DNA of 64,000 nt from Candidatus Epulonipiscium sp. GTDB taxonomy: Bacteria > Bacillota_A > Clostridia > Lachnospirales > Cellulosilyticaceae. The stretch spans positions 59,794 to 123,793 of the forward strand of contig DUUM01000299.1 in the NCBI GenBank assembly GCA_012841565.1. The letters run 5' to 3'. Below are positions 16,192-25,451 of the stretch, piece after piece (within the stretch, counting starts at the first letter, position 1; each line of letters opens with the position of its first letter). The position numbers were made by a program, and so were the translations under genes. The notes below the pieces were generated by a model. That model saw only the letters and a list, made by a program, of their open reading frames with translations. It had not been told where the DNA came from and made no database searches.

Positions 16192-17415
16192 ATGAGTGTT
16201 TATGACGAATTAGTGGACCGTGGCTTTATTGAGCAAGCTACCCACGAGAAAGAAACTAGGGAATTATTAGATAATGAGAAAATCAGTTTTTATATAGGAT
16301 TTGATCCTACTGCCGATAGTTTACACGTTGGCCACTTTGTTGCCGTTATGGCTATGTCCCATATGCAACGTGCTGGCCACAGACCAATTGCATTACTTGG
16401 TGGCGGGACTGGTATGATTGGTGACCCTAGCGGAAAAACTGATATGCGCCAAATGATGACAAGAGAAACGATTGATCACAATATTGCATGCTTTAAAAAA
16501 CAACTTTCAAGATTTATGGAGTTTGGCGAAGGTAAAGCTATGATTGTTAACAACGCAGATTGGTTACTTGATTTAAACTATGTAGACTTCCTTAGAGAAG
16601 TTGGTGTTCATTTTTCAGTAAACCGTATGTTAGCTGCTGAGTGTTTTAAAAAGCGACTCGAAACAGGCTTATCATTTTTTGAGTTTAACTACATGCTTAT
16701 GCAATCCTATGACTTTCTAGAATTATACAGGCAACATGGCTGTAAGCTTCAAATGGGTGGAAATGATCAGTGGTCTAATATTATTAGTGGGGTTGACCTT
16801 GTTCGTCGTTTACATGGCGAAACTGCTTTTGGTCTTACCTTCTCACTCCTTACAACGAGCGCTGGTATTAAGATGGGTAAAACAGAAAAAGGTGCTGTAT
16901 GGTTGGATCCTGATAAAACATCCCCATATGAGTTCTACCAATACTGGCGAAACATTGCTGATGCTGATGTTCAAAAATGCTTATCGCTTTTAACTTACCT
17001 ACCAATGGATGAAGTTCGTAGACTTGCCGCTCTAGAAGGCGCAGAAATTAACAAAGCAAAAGAAGTTCTTGCATTCGAAGTGACTAAAATTGTCCACGGC
17101 GAAGAAGAGGCTACTAAAGCAGCTGCAGCTACTAAAGCATTATTTGAGGGTGGATCTCAAGCTGGTTCTATTCCAACAACAGAAATCAGCACTGCTGATC
17201 TTGGAGAAGGTATGGATATTTTAACGCTTCTTCAAACAACAAAAATGATTCCTACTCGCTCTGAAGGCCGTCGTCTGATTACACAAGGCGGGGTTAAAGT
17301 TGATGGCGAAAATGTTGAAAACATTGAGTTGTTAATTACAACTGAGTCTTTTAAAGAAGGCCAATTAATGATTCAAAGAGGTAAAAAAGCTTTCCATAGA
17401 GTTCAATTAGTTTAA
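16192..17415 (+). CDS. tyrS: Tyrosyl-tRNA synthetase
   Basis: This 407-residue class I synthetase attaches tyrosine to tRNA-Tyr. It has the HIGH-type motif HVGH (45-48), tyrosine-pocket features ([14 protein letters not shown], then QSYDFLELY and GGNDQWSNI), the KMSKS-type loop KMGKT (227-231) and a C-terminal S4 RNA-binding domain ([16 protein letters not shown]). The first in-frame ATG is 30 bp further upstream, but AGGAGG fits the ATG at 16192. It is controlled by the preceding T-box and followed by a strong terminator. Confidence 0.97.
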   Translation: MSVYDELVDRGFIEQATHEKETRELLDNEKISFYIGFDPTADSLHVGHFVAVMAMSHMQRAGHRPIALLGGGTGMIGDPSGKTDMRQMMTRETIDHNIACFKKQLSRFMEFGEGKAMIVNNADWLLDLNYVDFLREVGVHFSVNRMLAAECFKKRLETGLSFFEFNYMLMQSYDFLELYRQHGCKLQMGGNDQWSNIISGVDLVRRLHGETAFGLTFSLLTTSAGIKMGKTEKGAVWLDPDKTSPYEFYQYWRNIADADVQKCLSLLTYLPMDEVRRLAALEGAEINKAKEVLAFEVTKIVHGEEEATKAAAATKALFEGGSQAGSIPTTEISTADLGEGMDILTLLQTTKMIPTRSEGRRLITQGGVKVDGENVENIELLITTESFKEGQLMIQRGKKAFHRVQLV

Positions 17416-17430
17416 TTAATCTAACTCACC

Positions 17431-17491
17431 AAAAAAAGCTAAAGAGTATCTGCCCTATATTCCAGTGGGCTTATACTCTTTAGCTTTTTTG
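17431..17491. terminator. Bidirectional terminator between tyrS and pepD
   Basis: The arms AGCTAAAGAGTAT and ATACTCTTTAGCT are perfectly complementary, with a second inner stem GCCC/GGGC. An A-run precedes the stem and a T-run follows it, so it can terminate the plus-strand tyrS and the converging minus-strand pepD gene. Confidence 0.9.
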
Positions 17492-17506
17492 TATCTTTTA
17501 TTTTAG

Positions 17507-18967
17507 TTATTTAATATTTTTTAAGAGCGCCACTAAAAATTCCCAGACATTCTTGGTAGAACTAATGCTTAAGTTTTCTTCCGGTGTATGAGCCCCCCTA
17601 ATATTAGGACCAAATGAAATCATATCAACACCTGGTAGTTTTTCTGATATAAAACCGCACTCAAGGCCTGCATGAATAGCTTGAATAACTGGTGCCACAC
17701 CATACATCTTCTCATAGACACTTATAGCAAGGTCGCGAATAGGCGAGTTAGGCTCATAGACCCATGCTGGGTAATCTGATACCTTTGAAAACTCAGCCCC
17801 TACAAACTTACCTAAGCTCTCTACCTTAGACACTAGTAGTTCTTTCCGGCTTGGAACAGAACTTCTTAAAGCGCTAGAGAAAATCATGTGATCTGATGCA
17901 GTCTTTACAATCCCTATATTAAGAGATGTTTCAACAAGCCCTTCCACATCCATGCTCATGGCCTCAATGCCGTTAGGATGAAGCACTAGAATACTAATGG
18001 CTTTTTCCTTTATATCCTTAGGTAAAACATATTCAACATGATCCGTCCCAACAGCTTCCATTATGACCTTAACATCTGGATCTTGAACTCTAAATTCATT
18101 TGTAAAGATTTTGTTCCACTTTTGAATAATATCTGTTACAGCTGCTTGATCATTCTTGCTGATTCCTATAACTGCTTGGGTTTCTCTAGGAATAACGTTA
18201 TCTTTTGAACCACCTTCTACGGATCCAAGTTCAAACTCTATTTCATCTTGAATAGCATTCAACAAACGACCCATTAACACTGTCGCGTTAGCCCGTTCTA
18301 AATGAATCTCAGCACCTGAATGGCCACCTTGTAGGCCTTCCACTCTTATCTTATAAAACTCTAGCTGTGGGTTTGGTTTATTGGATGTGTAATCTAGCTT
18401 TAACTGAGTTCTAACGCCTCCAGCGCAGCTGACATAGAACTCACCCTCTTCTTCTGTATCTAAATTCAGTAAGATTTTACCTTCAAAATGCTCTGGGTGC
18501 ATATTGGCTACCCCAGTCATTCCACGTTCTTCATCTATTGTCATTAAGGCCTCCAGAGCTGGGTGCTCTAGGTTATCAGAAGCTAATACTGCCATTTGAT
18601 AGGCTATAGCTGCTCCGTTATCTGCGCCTAGTGTTGTTCCCCTTGCTCTTATTAAGTCGCCATCTACATAAAGATCTAAAGGATCCTTTTTAAAATCATG
18701 ATCACGATTCACTTCTTTTTCACAAACCATATCTAAATGGCCCTGTAAAATAACAACTGGCGCATTTTCATAGCCTTTAGTTGCTGGCTTTTTAATGATA
18801 ATGTTATAGACTTCATCTTGAATGACTTCTAATCCAAGGTTGTTAGCAAAAGCCACCATATGGTCACTAATTGCTTTTTCGTCTCCGGATTCTCTTGGAA
18901 TATTACTGATTTCTTCAAAATACTTAAATACCAAGTGTGGTTCTAGTTCTGCTAATCGTTGTGCCAT
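17507..18967 (-). CDS. pepD: Aminoacyl-histidine dipeptidase (M20 family, PepD)
   Basis: This 486-residue cytosolic metallopeptidase cleaves dipeptides such as Xaa-His. M20 metal-site motifs are visible: QGHLDMV (first His and Asp), LGADNGAAIA, DEERGMTG (catalytic and ligand Glu), LNLDTEEEGEF, and a C-terminal HAGLECG with a final ligand His. The start is an ATG after AAGGAG. It is followed upstream by the DUF711/ACT pair on the same strand, about 40 bp away. Confidence 0.95.
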   Translation of the reverse strand: MAQRLAELEPHLVFKYFEEISNIPRESGDEKAISDHMVAFANNLGLEVIQDEVYNIIIKKPATKGYENAPVVILQGHLDMVCEKEVNRDHDFKKDPLDLYVDGDLIRARGTTLGADNGAAIAYQMAVLASDNLEHPALEALMTIDEERGMTGVANMHPEHFEGKILLNLDTEEEGEFYVSCAGGVRTQLKLDYTSNKPNPQLEFYKIRVEGLQGGHSGAEIHLERANATVLMGRLLNAIQDEIEFELGSVEGGSKDNVIPRETQAVIGISKNDQAAVTDIIQKWNKIFTNEFRVQDPDVKVIMEAVGTDHVEYVLPKDIKEKAISILVLHPNGIEAMSMDVEGLVETSLNIGIVKTASDHMIFSSALRSSVPSRKELLVSKVESLGKFVGAEFSKVSDYPAWVYEPNSPIRDLAISVYEKMYGVAPVIQAIHAGLECGFISEKLPGVDMISFGPNIRGAHTPEENLSISSTKNVWEFLVALLKNIK

Positions 18968-19008
18968 TTTACCACTCCTTATGTCTATGGTTATTTTGAT
19001 TGCTTTTA

Positions 19009-20367
19009 TTAGTTTTTAAAACTATGAATAGGTGCTGGAATTCTTCCACCACGATTAATAAATTTTGCACAGCTAAAAGGGTTTACTTTCATAATAGGGG
19101 AGTAACCTAGTAACCCACCAAATTCAACCATATCCCCAACTTCTTTACCGATTACTGGGATAATTCTTACAGCTGTCGTTTTATTATTAATCATACCAAT
19201 AGCCATCTCGTCTGCAATAATTCCTGAAATAGTCGTTGCTGGGGTACTTCCAGGTATGGCTACCATGTCAAGTCCTACAGAACAAACACATGTCATGGCT
19301 TCTAATTTTTCTATTGAGAGAGCGCCCACTTCTACAGCTCTAATCATGCCATGATCTTCACTGACTGGAATAAATGCGCCACTGAGTCCGCCTACAGATG
19401 AAGAAGCCATAACGCCACCCTTTTTTACGCAATCATTAAGCATAGCAAGGGCTGCTGTGGTTCCTGGTGCACCTGCATATTCAAGGCCCATTTCTTCAAA
19501 TATTTCAGCAATACTATCTCCAATTGCTGGGGTTGGTGCAAGAGATAAGTCAATAATTCCAAAAGGAACCCCTAAGCTCTCAGCTGCCTCTTTGGCTACC
19601 ATTTGTCCAACTCTGGTAATTTTAAATGCAACTTTCTTAATGGTTTCACAAAGTGTTTCAAAATCTACTTCTCTAACACTTTCTAGAGCCTTTTTAACAA
19701 CACCTGGTCCACTTACCCCAACATTTATAACCGTATCTTTTTCGCCTACACCATGAAATGCTCCTGCCATAAATGGATTATCATCTGGGGCATTACAAAA
19801 TACAACTAACTTTGCGCAGCCAATAGATTCTCTATCTTTTGTTCTTTCAGCCGTTTCTAAGATAATTTCTCCTATCTCTTTAACCGCATCCATGTTAATC
19901 CCTGACTTACTACTTCCTAAGTTAATAGAAGCACAAACACGCTCTGTTACAGCCATAGCTTCTGGAATAGATCTCATGAGGACTTCATCAGAAGGTGTAC
20001 ATCCTTTTTGAACTAAGGCTGAAAATCCACCAATAAAGTTAACCCCTACTTCTTTCGCTGCCCGGTCTAATGTCTGAGCAATAGACACATAGGAATCCGC
20101 CTTAGTCCCTGCTGCTACAAGAGCAATAGGTGTAACTGAAATTCTTTTGTTTACAATCGGAATACCATATTTTTTAGATATTCTCTCCCCTGTTGACACA
20201 AGGTCTTTTGCTTTTATTGTAATTTTATCATAAATTTTTTGGTTCAATTTATCGATATCGCTATCCATACAATCCATTAAACTAATCCCCATTGTAATGG
20301 TACGAATATCTAAATTGGATTCTTGTATCATTTTATTGGTTTCAAGTACTTCAAAATTTGTAATCAT
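19009..20367 (-). CDS. PFL/DUF711 family protein (UPF0210)
   Basis: This 452-residue protein matches the DUF711 (UPF0210) family, related in fold to glycyl-radical pyruvate formate-lyases but without a demonstrated activity. Characteristic segments are [62 protein letters not shown] and [25 protein letters not shown]. It is almost always paired with a small ACT-domain protein, as here, 17 bp away. The function remains unknown. Confidence 0.93.
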   Translation of the reverse strand: MITNFEVLETNKMIQESNLDIRTITMGISLMDCMDSDIDKLNQKIYDKITIKAKDLVSTGERISKKYGIPIVNKRISVTPIALVAAGTKADSYVSIAQTLDRAAKEVGVNFIGGFSALVQKGCTPSDEVLMRSIPEAMAVTERVCASINLGSSKSGINMDAVKEIGEIILETAERTKDRESIGCAKLVVFCNAPDDNPFMAGAFHGVGEKDTVINVGVSGPGVVKKALESVREVDFETLCETIKKVAFKITRVGQMVAKEAAESLGVPFGIIDLSLAPTPAIGDSIAEIFEEMGLEYAGAPGTTAALAMLNDCVKKGGVMASSSVGGLSGAFIPVSEDHGMIRAVEVGALSIEKLEAMTCVCSVGLDMVAIPGSTPATTISGIIADEMAIGMINNKTTAVRIIPVIGKEVGDMVEFGGLLGYSPIMKVNPFSCAKFINRGGRIPAPIHSFKN

Positions 20368-20384
20368 AATTGTCTCCTTAGCTA

Positions 20385-20654
20385 TTATATACGATGCATT
20401 GTATTGAAAATGGACTCATGTTGTAGCTTAATATCTACCCCGATTTCTTTACCTAATTCATCCAGTAAATCGATTGTTTTGTCTAATTCTTCATCTGTTT
20501 CTTTTAGTTCTACAATCATCATCATATTAAAATAACCTTGAACAATAGTTTGTGATATATCTAAAATATTCACATTTTCATCTGATAACAACGTACAAAC
20601 TTTCCCAATAATACCTACTTTGTCTTTTCCTACTACGGTAATAATACCTCTCAT
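20385..20654 (-). CDS. ACT-domain protein (UPF0237)
   Basis: This 89-residue protein consists of one ACT domain ([34 protein letters not shown], then a beta strand FNMMMIVEL). ACT domains bind amino acids or similar ligands and usually act as regulators. It precedes the DUF711 gene with a short gap, so the two are cotranscribed, and it probably senses a ligand for its partner. The ligand is unknown. Confidence 0.93.
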   Translation of the reverse strand: MRGIITVVGKDKVGIIGKVCTLLSDENVNILDISQTIVQGYFNMMMIVELKETDEELDKTIDLLDELGKEIGVDIKLQHESIFNTMHRI

Positions 20655-20680
20655 AATAAAACCCTCTCTTCTATATACTT

Positions 20681-22612
20681 TTATATACTTTTTTTATCCC
20701 AATAAATCTCTATATGGTCACCATCTTTTAAAGCATCTGTATACCCTGCTCTCTGACCATTCTGTTTTAACACGATATTTCCCTGAGGACTAGATAAATC
20801 AAAATCAATAAAATCAAAAACTGTTACAACAACAAGATTTTTCTTATATGGGATTGATATAACTTCATCATTCACCATAACGTGTATTGACCTTCGTTCT
20901 GACATACCTGGAAGTCCAACAATTGAATCCTCAACCTTTTCTTGTGCCTTTTCTGCTTGTGCTACTTCTTCTTGTACTACTACTACTTCTTCTTTGCCAT
21001 CTTCCTTGATTTCATCAAGTTTATTTATAATGACAATTTCATCATTTTCTTGAACCTTATATTTACAATCTACTACTTTACCATTAACCCTAATTCGTGC
21101 TTCTTCTTCAGCTAAACCAACTTGATGAACTAATTCAATCATATTGACTTGCCCATCTTCGCCATTTTGGGCCGGGTATATCTTTAGTTGATCGCCTTCT
21201 GAAATACCGGTTTCAAGTGTTGCTTCTTTGTTATTACAAATAATGCGTGGTTGGTTGCCGACGCCACCTTTTATTCGTATTCGCTTTCCATTTAGCTTAA
21301 ACATCAAGGTTTTTCCTCTGATGCTTATAATTTGAGTATGATCCATCCCAATAGCAATAATAGCGTCTGAAATCGTTATCTTTTTTGTATGAAGTAATTC
21401 AACTCTTTTATCATTAACCGTAATATTTACAAAATCATTTTCTTTTTTTGCCATTGTGGTTAAGCAAATACCAAGAGGCGTAATACTCTCAGGCCCCTGA
21501 ATTTCTTTTTTATCATCAATGACCATGGTGGCATGTTGGCTACTTCTAATAGAAACCCTTTCAATAGGTAATGCTAACTTTTCTGCTAATATCTCAGTAA
21601 TATGCGGTGTTTGACTAGCCCCTCCCACACAAAAAACTGCATTGGGCGGACTATTACCATTAAGACTTATTATTTTGCTAGCAATCTCTGTCCCGAGTTT
21701 TTCTACCACTTCTTTAATGACCATTTGCATATCTTTAGTCGAAACTTCATGAGAAATTCCTATAATATCCACAAATTCAATGGTTGCTTTATGAGCTAAC
21801 TGCTGTTTTATATTTTCTGCTGTTTTAAAATCAACCAAATAGGTATGTACAAGCTTCTCTGTTATAGCATCCCCCGCAAGAGGAATCATCCCGTATGCCA
21901 TAACGCTGCCTTCTTTTGTAATGGCAATATCTGATGTGCCTGCACCTATATCTACAAGGGCTAAATTCAGCAACCTTAAATTAGGTGGTATAACGGCGTT
22001 CATAGCTGCAATAGGCTCCAATGTTATATTAATAACCTTTAGGCCAATTTTATCCATAACAGTATATAAACTATCAACGACTACTTTGGGTAAGAAGGTC
22101 GCCAAAATATCTGCTCCTATTTCCTTGCCTTTTTGCTCTTCTAGATTTGCTATAGAGTACCCATTTAAATAGTAATTCACAACAGAATGTCCAACATAAA
22201 AGTAAGCACTTTCTTCTTCATAATCTGTCTCTGTAATTTGGTTTTGCGCTTCTTGTATCCCTTGCAGTTCAAGGCCCTTAATCATAAATCCATTAATGAT
22301 TTGTGGTTCGTCAAATTTTTGAGATACACTTACTTTTACTGTTTTGAGTACTCTTCCTGCTGCCGCTATAGATACCTCTTCTAGGACTGTCCCAATTTGG
22401 GATTCTAAGCTTTCTTTAACTTTTTTTGCACTTCTAGCCACTGCTAATATATCATGAATCTGGCCATCTACCATTGCCCGCGATTCATGCTCTATTATCT
22501 TGGTTGCTACTACAATAAATTCTTTTTCCTGCTTATAACCGACTATTCCTATAATAGTACGTGTACCAATATCTAAGCCGAAAATTAAATTATCTTTTTC
22601 TTTCTCTAGCAT
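20681..22612 (-). CDS. FtsA-like actin-fold ATPase with long C-terminal beta-grasp-like tail
   Basis: This 643-residue protein is about 220 residues longer than a normal FtsA. The N-terminal part (about 1-385) has the actin-fold pattern of FtsA: phosphate 1 FGLDIGTRTI, phosphate 2 ALVDIGAGTSDIAI and adenosine site CVGGASQTPHI. The tail (about 395-643) has short-strand segments with repeated -NGK/NDK- turns (VNITVNDKRVEL, KLNGKRIRI, ARIRVNGKVVDC and IHVMVNDEVISIPYKK), suggesting two or three ubiquitin-like or SLBB-like modules, broken by a Glu-rich linker near 545-575. It is probably a clostridial FtsA paralogue in cell division or polar assembly. The C-terminal amphipathic membrane-targeting helix of FtsA is not evident. 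Confidence 0.75.
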   Translation of the reverse strand: MLEKEKDNLIFGLDIGTRTIIGIVGYKQEKEFIVVATKIIEHESRAMVDGQIHDILAVARSAKKVKESLESQIGTVLEEVSIAAAGRVLKTVKVSVSQKFDEPQIINGFMIKGLELQGIQEAQNQITETDYEEESAYFYVGHSVVNYYLNGYSIANLEEQKGKEIGADILATFLPKVVVDSLYTVMDKIGLKVINITLEPIAAMNAVIPPNLRLLNLALVDIGAGTSDIAITKEGSVMAYGMIPLAGDAITEKLVHTYLVDFKTAENIKQQLAHKATIEFVDIIGISHEVSTKDMQMVIKEVVEKLGTEIASKIISLNGNSPPNAVFCVGGASQTPHITEILAEKLALPIERVSIRSSQHATMVIDDKKEIQGPESITPLGICLTTMAKKENDFVNITVNDKRVELLHTKKITISDAIIAIGMDHTQIISIRGKTLMFKLNGKRIRIKGGVGNQPRIICNNKEATLETGISEGDQLKIYPAQNGEDGQVNMIELVHQVGLAEEEARIRVNGKVVDCKYKVQENDEIVIINKLDEIKEDGKEEVVVVQEEVAQAEKAQEKVEDSIVGLPGMSERRSIHVMVNDEVISIPYKKNLVVVTVFDFIDFDLSSPQGNIVLKQNGQRAGYTDALKDGDHIEIYWDKKSI

Positions 22613-22702
22613 AAGATATCAACCCCTTATCATGACTCTTTTACATATTACATTCTACTACATCAGACTACAAAATAACAGTAACTACTTAAAAATCGTT
22701 TA

Positions 22703-24256
22703 TTAATTCGTATACCATTCATATATATTTTGATAGACGTTCATATGGTGAGGTTTAATATCCCCTTTGATCTTTTCATTTGTAATTAAGGCTGCCGTTC
22801 TAAAATGTAGACTTAAATAGGGTAACTGCTCTGAAATATAGAGTTGTAGTTTAGAATAAACTTCTTTCAATTGTTCGTTACTTTTAGCATTAAAAGCTTC
22901 TTTTAGCAAGTTGTCCATTTTCTCATTTTTATAATTGCCATAGTTTGTCCCCGTGTCAGCATATGCCGAATGAAATGCAAAAGACAAATCCGGAATGACC
23001 GATAAATCCCAGCCACCTAGAAATAAATCATATTGCTTATTTTGTACTCTTTCTACAAAAGCTGCTTCATCAACTTCTAAAATCTCTAAAGTAACACCCA
23101 CATCTTTGTACATTTTCTTAAGCGCATTGGCAACGTTCACGCGCTGCATATTATTGGCATTTACAAGTAACTCTATAGTTGATGTAGAATCCCCTAGAAG
23201 CTCTTTAGCCTTTTCTACATCCGCTTCATACTCCTTAGAATTGGGCTCATATAACCATGAGCTTGGTGATATAGGAACATCTGTAACGTGCCCATGGTAT
23301 AAATAAAATTTCTCTAATAGATATTCCCTATTAGTTGCATATAATAATGCTTGTCTCATTTTAATGTCTTGAAATATGGGTTTATTAAAATTCATCCCTA
23401 TATAATCGTAATTTAAAGTCATATATTCATTAATATTACTTTTTTTATTTTTTGCATATTTTTCCCAGTCTATAACATCAGTGCTTACGACATCGATTAG
23501 CCCCTGATCAAAAGAATACAAATCACTTTCATCATCTGGGGTAAATAATACTTTTATTTTAGAAATGTTAGGTTCCCCTTTAAAGTAGTTTATATTATGC
23601 TTAAGAATCATTTCTCTATTGGTTACAGATGATTCAAATACATAGGCACCTGTCCCTATAGGATGTGTGCCTATATTCTCAATATGTGCTGGAATAATAG
23701 GAAAATACAAAGTATGTCCGTAGCCACTAAAAGATTCTTTATACACAATACGTACCCCATTATTTTCTGTAGGTGTATAGCTAATTATATTTTTTATACT
23801 TGGTTTGTAAGGACTATCTACCGCTTCTTGAATGGTTTTTATAGAAAAGATAACATCTTCTGGTGTTAAAGGTGCCCCATCATGCCATTTGATACTTGGG
23901 TCTAGGGTAATATCAAGTACCGTTCCTTCTCCACTCATAATCCATGATTTTGCTAAGTTGGGTACAACCTCATCTTGCTCATTGAAATCCACTAAGGTAT
24001 CAAACACCAATTTTAACGTTTTATCCACTGTTTTATCCATATTCAGAATTGGATTTAAGGTCTTAGGACTGCGCATTGCTATTTTTATATCGCCCCCTTG
24101 TTGGGCTACTACTGACTCTTGGGCAACCTCTGGTGCTATGACACCCGGTTCATCTTGAGTCATCTCAACCTCTGGTGCCTTGTTTCCACACCCAACCCCA
24201 ATAAAGGCTCCTAGGCAAATAACCATCATCATCCATAGGGATTTTCTTATTCCCAT
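22703..24256 (-). CDS. Peptide/nickel-type ABC transporter substrate-binding lipoprotein (SBP_bac_5)
   Basis: This protein of about 517 residues has a signal with lipobox GVGC, then an SBP family 5 body (LNPILNMDKTVDKTLKLVFDTLVDF, KWHDGAPLTPEDVIFSIKTI, QDIKMRQALLYATNRE and YDLFLGGWDLSVIPDLSF). It binds oligopeptides or similar ligands outside the cell. The frame continues to 24304, but AGGAGG fits the ATG at 24256. No permease or ATPase gene is nearby, so it is an orphan binding protein, or uses a transporter encoded elsewhere. Confidence 0.9.
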   Translation of the reverse strand: MGIRKSLWMMMVICLGAFIGVGCGNKAPEVEMTQDEPGVIAPEVAQESVVAQQGGDIKIAMRSPKTLNPILNMDKTVDKTLKLVFDTLVDFNEQDEVVPNLAKSWIMSGEGTVLDITLDPSIKWHDGAPLTPEDVIFSIKTIQEAVDSPYKPSIKNIISYTPTENNGVRIVYKESFSGYGHTLYFPIIPAHIENIGTHPIGTGAYVFESSVTNREMILKHNINYFKGEPNISKIKVLFTPDDESDLYSFDQGLIDVVSTDVIDWEKYAKNKKSNINEYMTLNYDYIGMNFNKPIFQDIKMRQALLYATNREYLLEKFYLYHGHVTDVPISPSSWLYEPNSKEYEADVEKAKELLGDSTSTIELLVNANNMQRVNVANALKKMYKDVGVTLEILEVDEAAFVERVQNKQYDLFLGGWDLSVIPDLSFAFHSAYADTGTNYGNYKNEKMDNLLKEAFNAKSNEQLKEVYSKLQLYISEQLPYLSLHFRTAALITNEKIKGDIKPHHMNVYQNIYEWYTN

Positions 24257-24269
24257 TAAACGTACCTCC

Positions 24270-24830
24270 TTAGTATAAATACCTATAAAATTTAAGGTTC
24301 TCACTGACCTTTTCTATATACTTTCTTGTTTCCCCAAATGGTATGTAGTTAAGCGTAACACCATCTAAGCTATATTCTTTATTATTTCTCCACTTGTACA
24401 CATTGCCTGTACCTGCATTATAAGCTGCTAAAAGCGTTGGTATGTCCCCCTCATACTGCTTAAGTAGTTTGGCCACATACCAGCACCCAATATTAATATT
24501 AACAGTGGGATCAAACAGCTGATCTTTTGTAAAGCCTTGCATCTTTAGCTCTGAAGCGGCCCATTCACCCGTTGTGTCCATAATTTGCATTAAACCTTTT
24601 GCACCTCTTTTTGAAATCGCATTAGGGTTAAATTTACTCTCAGCTTTAATGATTGAGAATACGAGCAATGGATCAACATTATACTGCTTGGCATTTTTAA
24701 AGACCTGCTCTTTGTATGTCATTGGAAAAACAAATGTTGGTAACATAATATAACGTATTATAACACATAAAATGCATATAATAAAAAGTCTTACTATAAA
24801 TTTTTTAAGGACGAGTATATAGTTATTCAC
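24270..24830 (-). CDS. Membrane-anchored lytic murein transglycosylase (SLT domain)
   Basis: This 186-residue protein has an N-terminal membrane segment (FIVRLFIICILCVIIRYIML), then an SLT goose-lysozyme-like domain with catalytic Glu in IIKAESKFNPNAIS, the GAKGLMQIM motif and AYNAGTGNVYKW. It cleaves peptidoglycan glycan strands without hydrolysis. The start is GTG (24830), with AAAGGGG upstream overlapping the coaE end. The gene follows coaE by 3 bp, so polA-coaE-slt form one operon. Confidence 0.92.
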   Translation of the reverse strand: MNNYILVLKKFIVRLFIICILCVIIRYIMLPTFVFPMTYKEQVFKNAKQYNVDPLLVFSIIKAESKFNPNAISKRGAKGLMQIMDTTGEWAASELKMQGFTKDQLFDPTVNINIGCWYVAKLLKQYEGDIPTLLAAYNAGTGNVYKWRNNKEYSLDGVTLNYIPFGETRKYIEKVSENLKFYRYLY

Positions 24831-24833
24831 CTT

Positions 24834-25439
24834 TTATAACCCCTTTAAGTTTTGTTCCAGCAAATACCTAATTTGCTCTTTTGTATGCTCAGTTGTGCTG
24901 GTGTTATTAATTTGTATAGTGATTCTCTTTTTAATCTTAGACCATGGTAACTGGGTAGAAATACGCTTTATAGCCTCTTCCTTGGAAAGTCCATTCCTCA
25001 CCATAACCCGCTGAATTTGGGTCTCGACTGGAACATATACCCCCCATACCTGATCTACTAATTCAATTAACCCTATTTCAATTAGTAGTGCTGCATCTAC
25101 AATAATATAATCATTACTTCCTTTTTCTAAAGCAGTCTCTATTTGTTCTTTTACCGCCTTATAAATGAGAGGATGTGAGATATTGTTTAGTTTTTGTAAT
25201 GCTTTAGGATCAGAAAAAACAATTTCTCCAAGAACACGACGATTTATTTCCCCATCTGTACCCAGTATTTGATCTCCGAATGCTTCTATTGCCGGAATAT
25301 ACCCCGGACTCCCTTTTTTCAATATCTCATGACCTATATCATCTGCATTAATTATATAGGTGTTTGCTAGTTCACTTAATAAACCCACTACCGTGCTTTT
25401 TCCTGAGCCCATTCCCCCAACAATGCCTATTATCTGCAT
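24834..25439 (-). CDS. coaE: Dephospho-CoA kinase
   Basis: This 201-residue enzyme performs the last step of coenzyme A synthesis, phosphorylating dephospho-CoA. The P-loop is GGMGSGKST (8-16). Other motifs are INADDIGHEIL (substrate Asp), HPLIYKAV and DAALLIEIGL. It sits 12 bp after polA, an arrangement common in Firmicutes, and just before a transglycosylase gene. Confidence 0.96.
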   Translation of the reverse strand: MQIIGIVGGMGSGKSTVVGLLSELANTYIINADDIGHEILKKGSPGYIPAIEAFGDQILGTDGEINRRVLGEIVFSDPKALQKLNNISHPLIYKAVKEQIETALEKGSNDYIIVDAALLIEIGLIELVDQVWGVYVPVETQIQRVMVRNGLSKEEAIKRISTQLPWSKIKKRITIQINNTSTTEHTKEQIRYLLEQNLKGL

Positions 25440-25451
25440 CTAAATTCCCCT

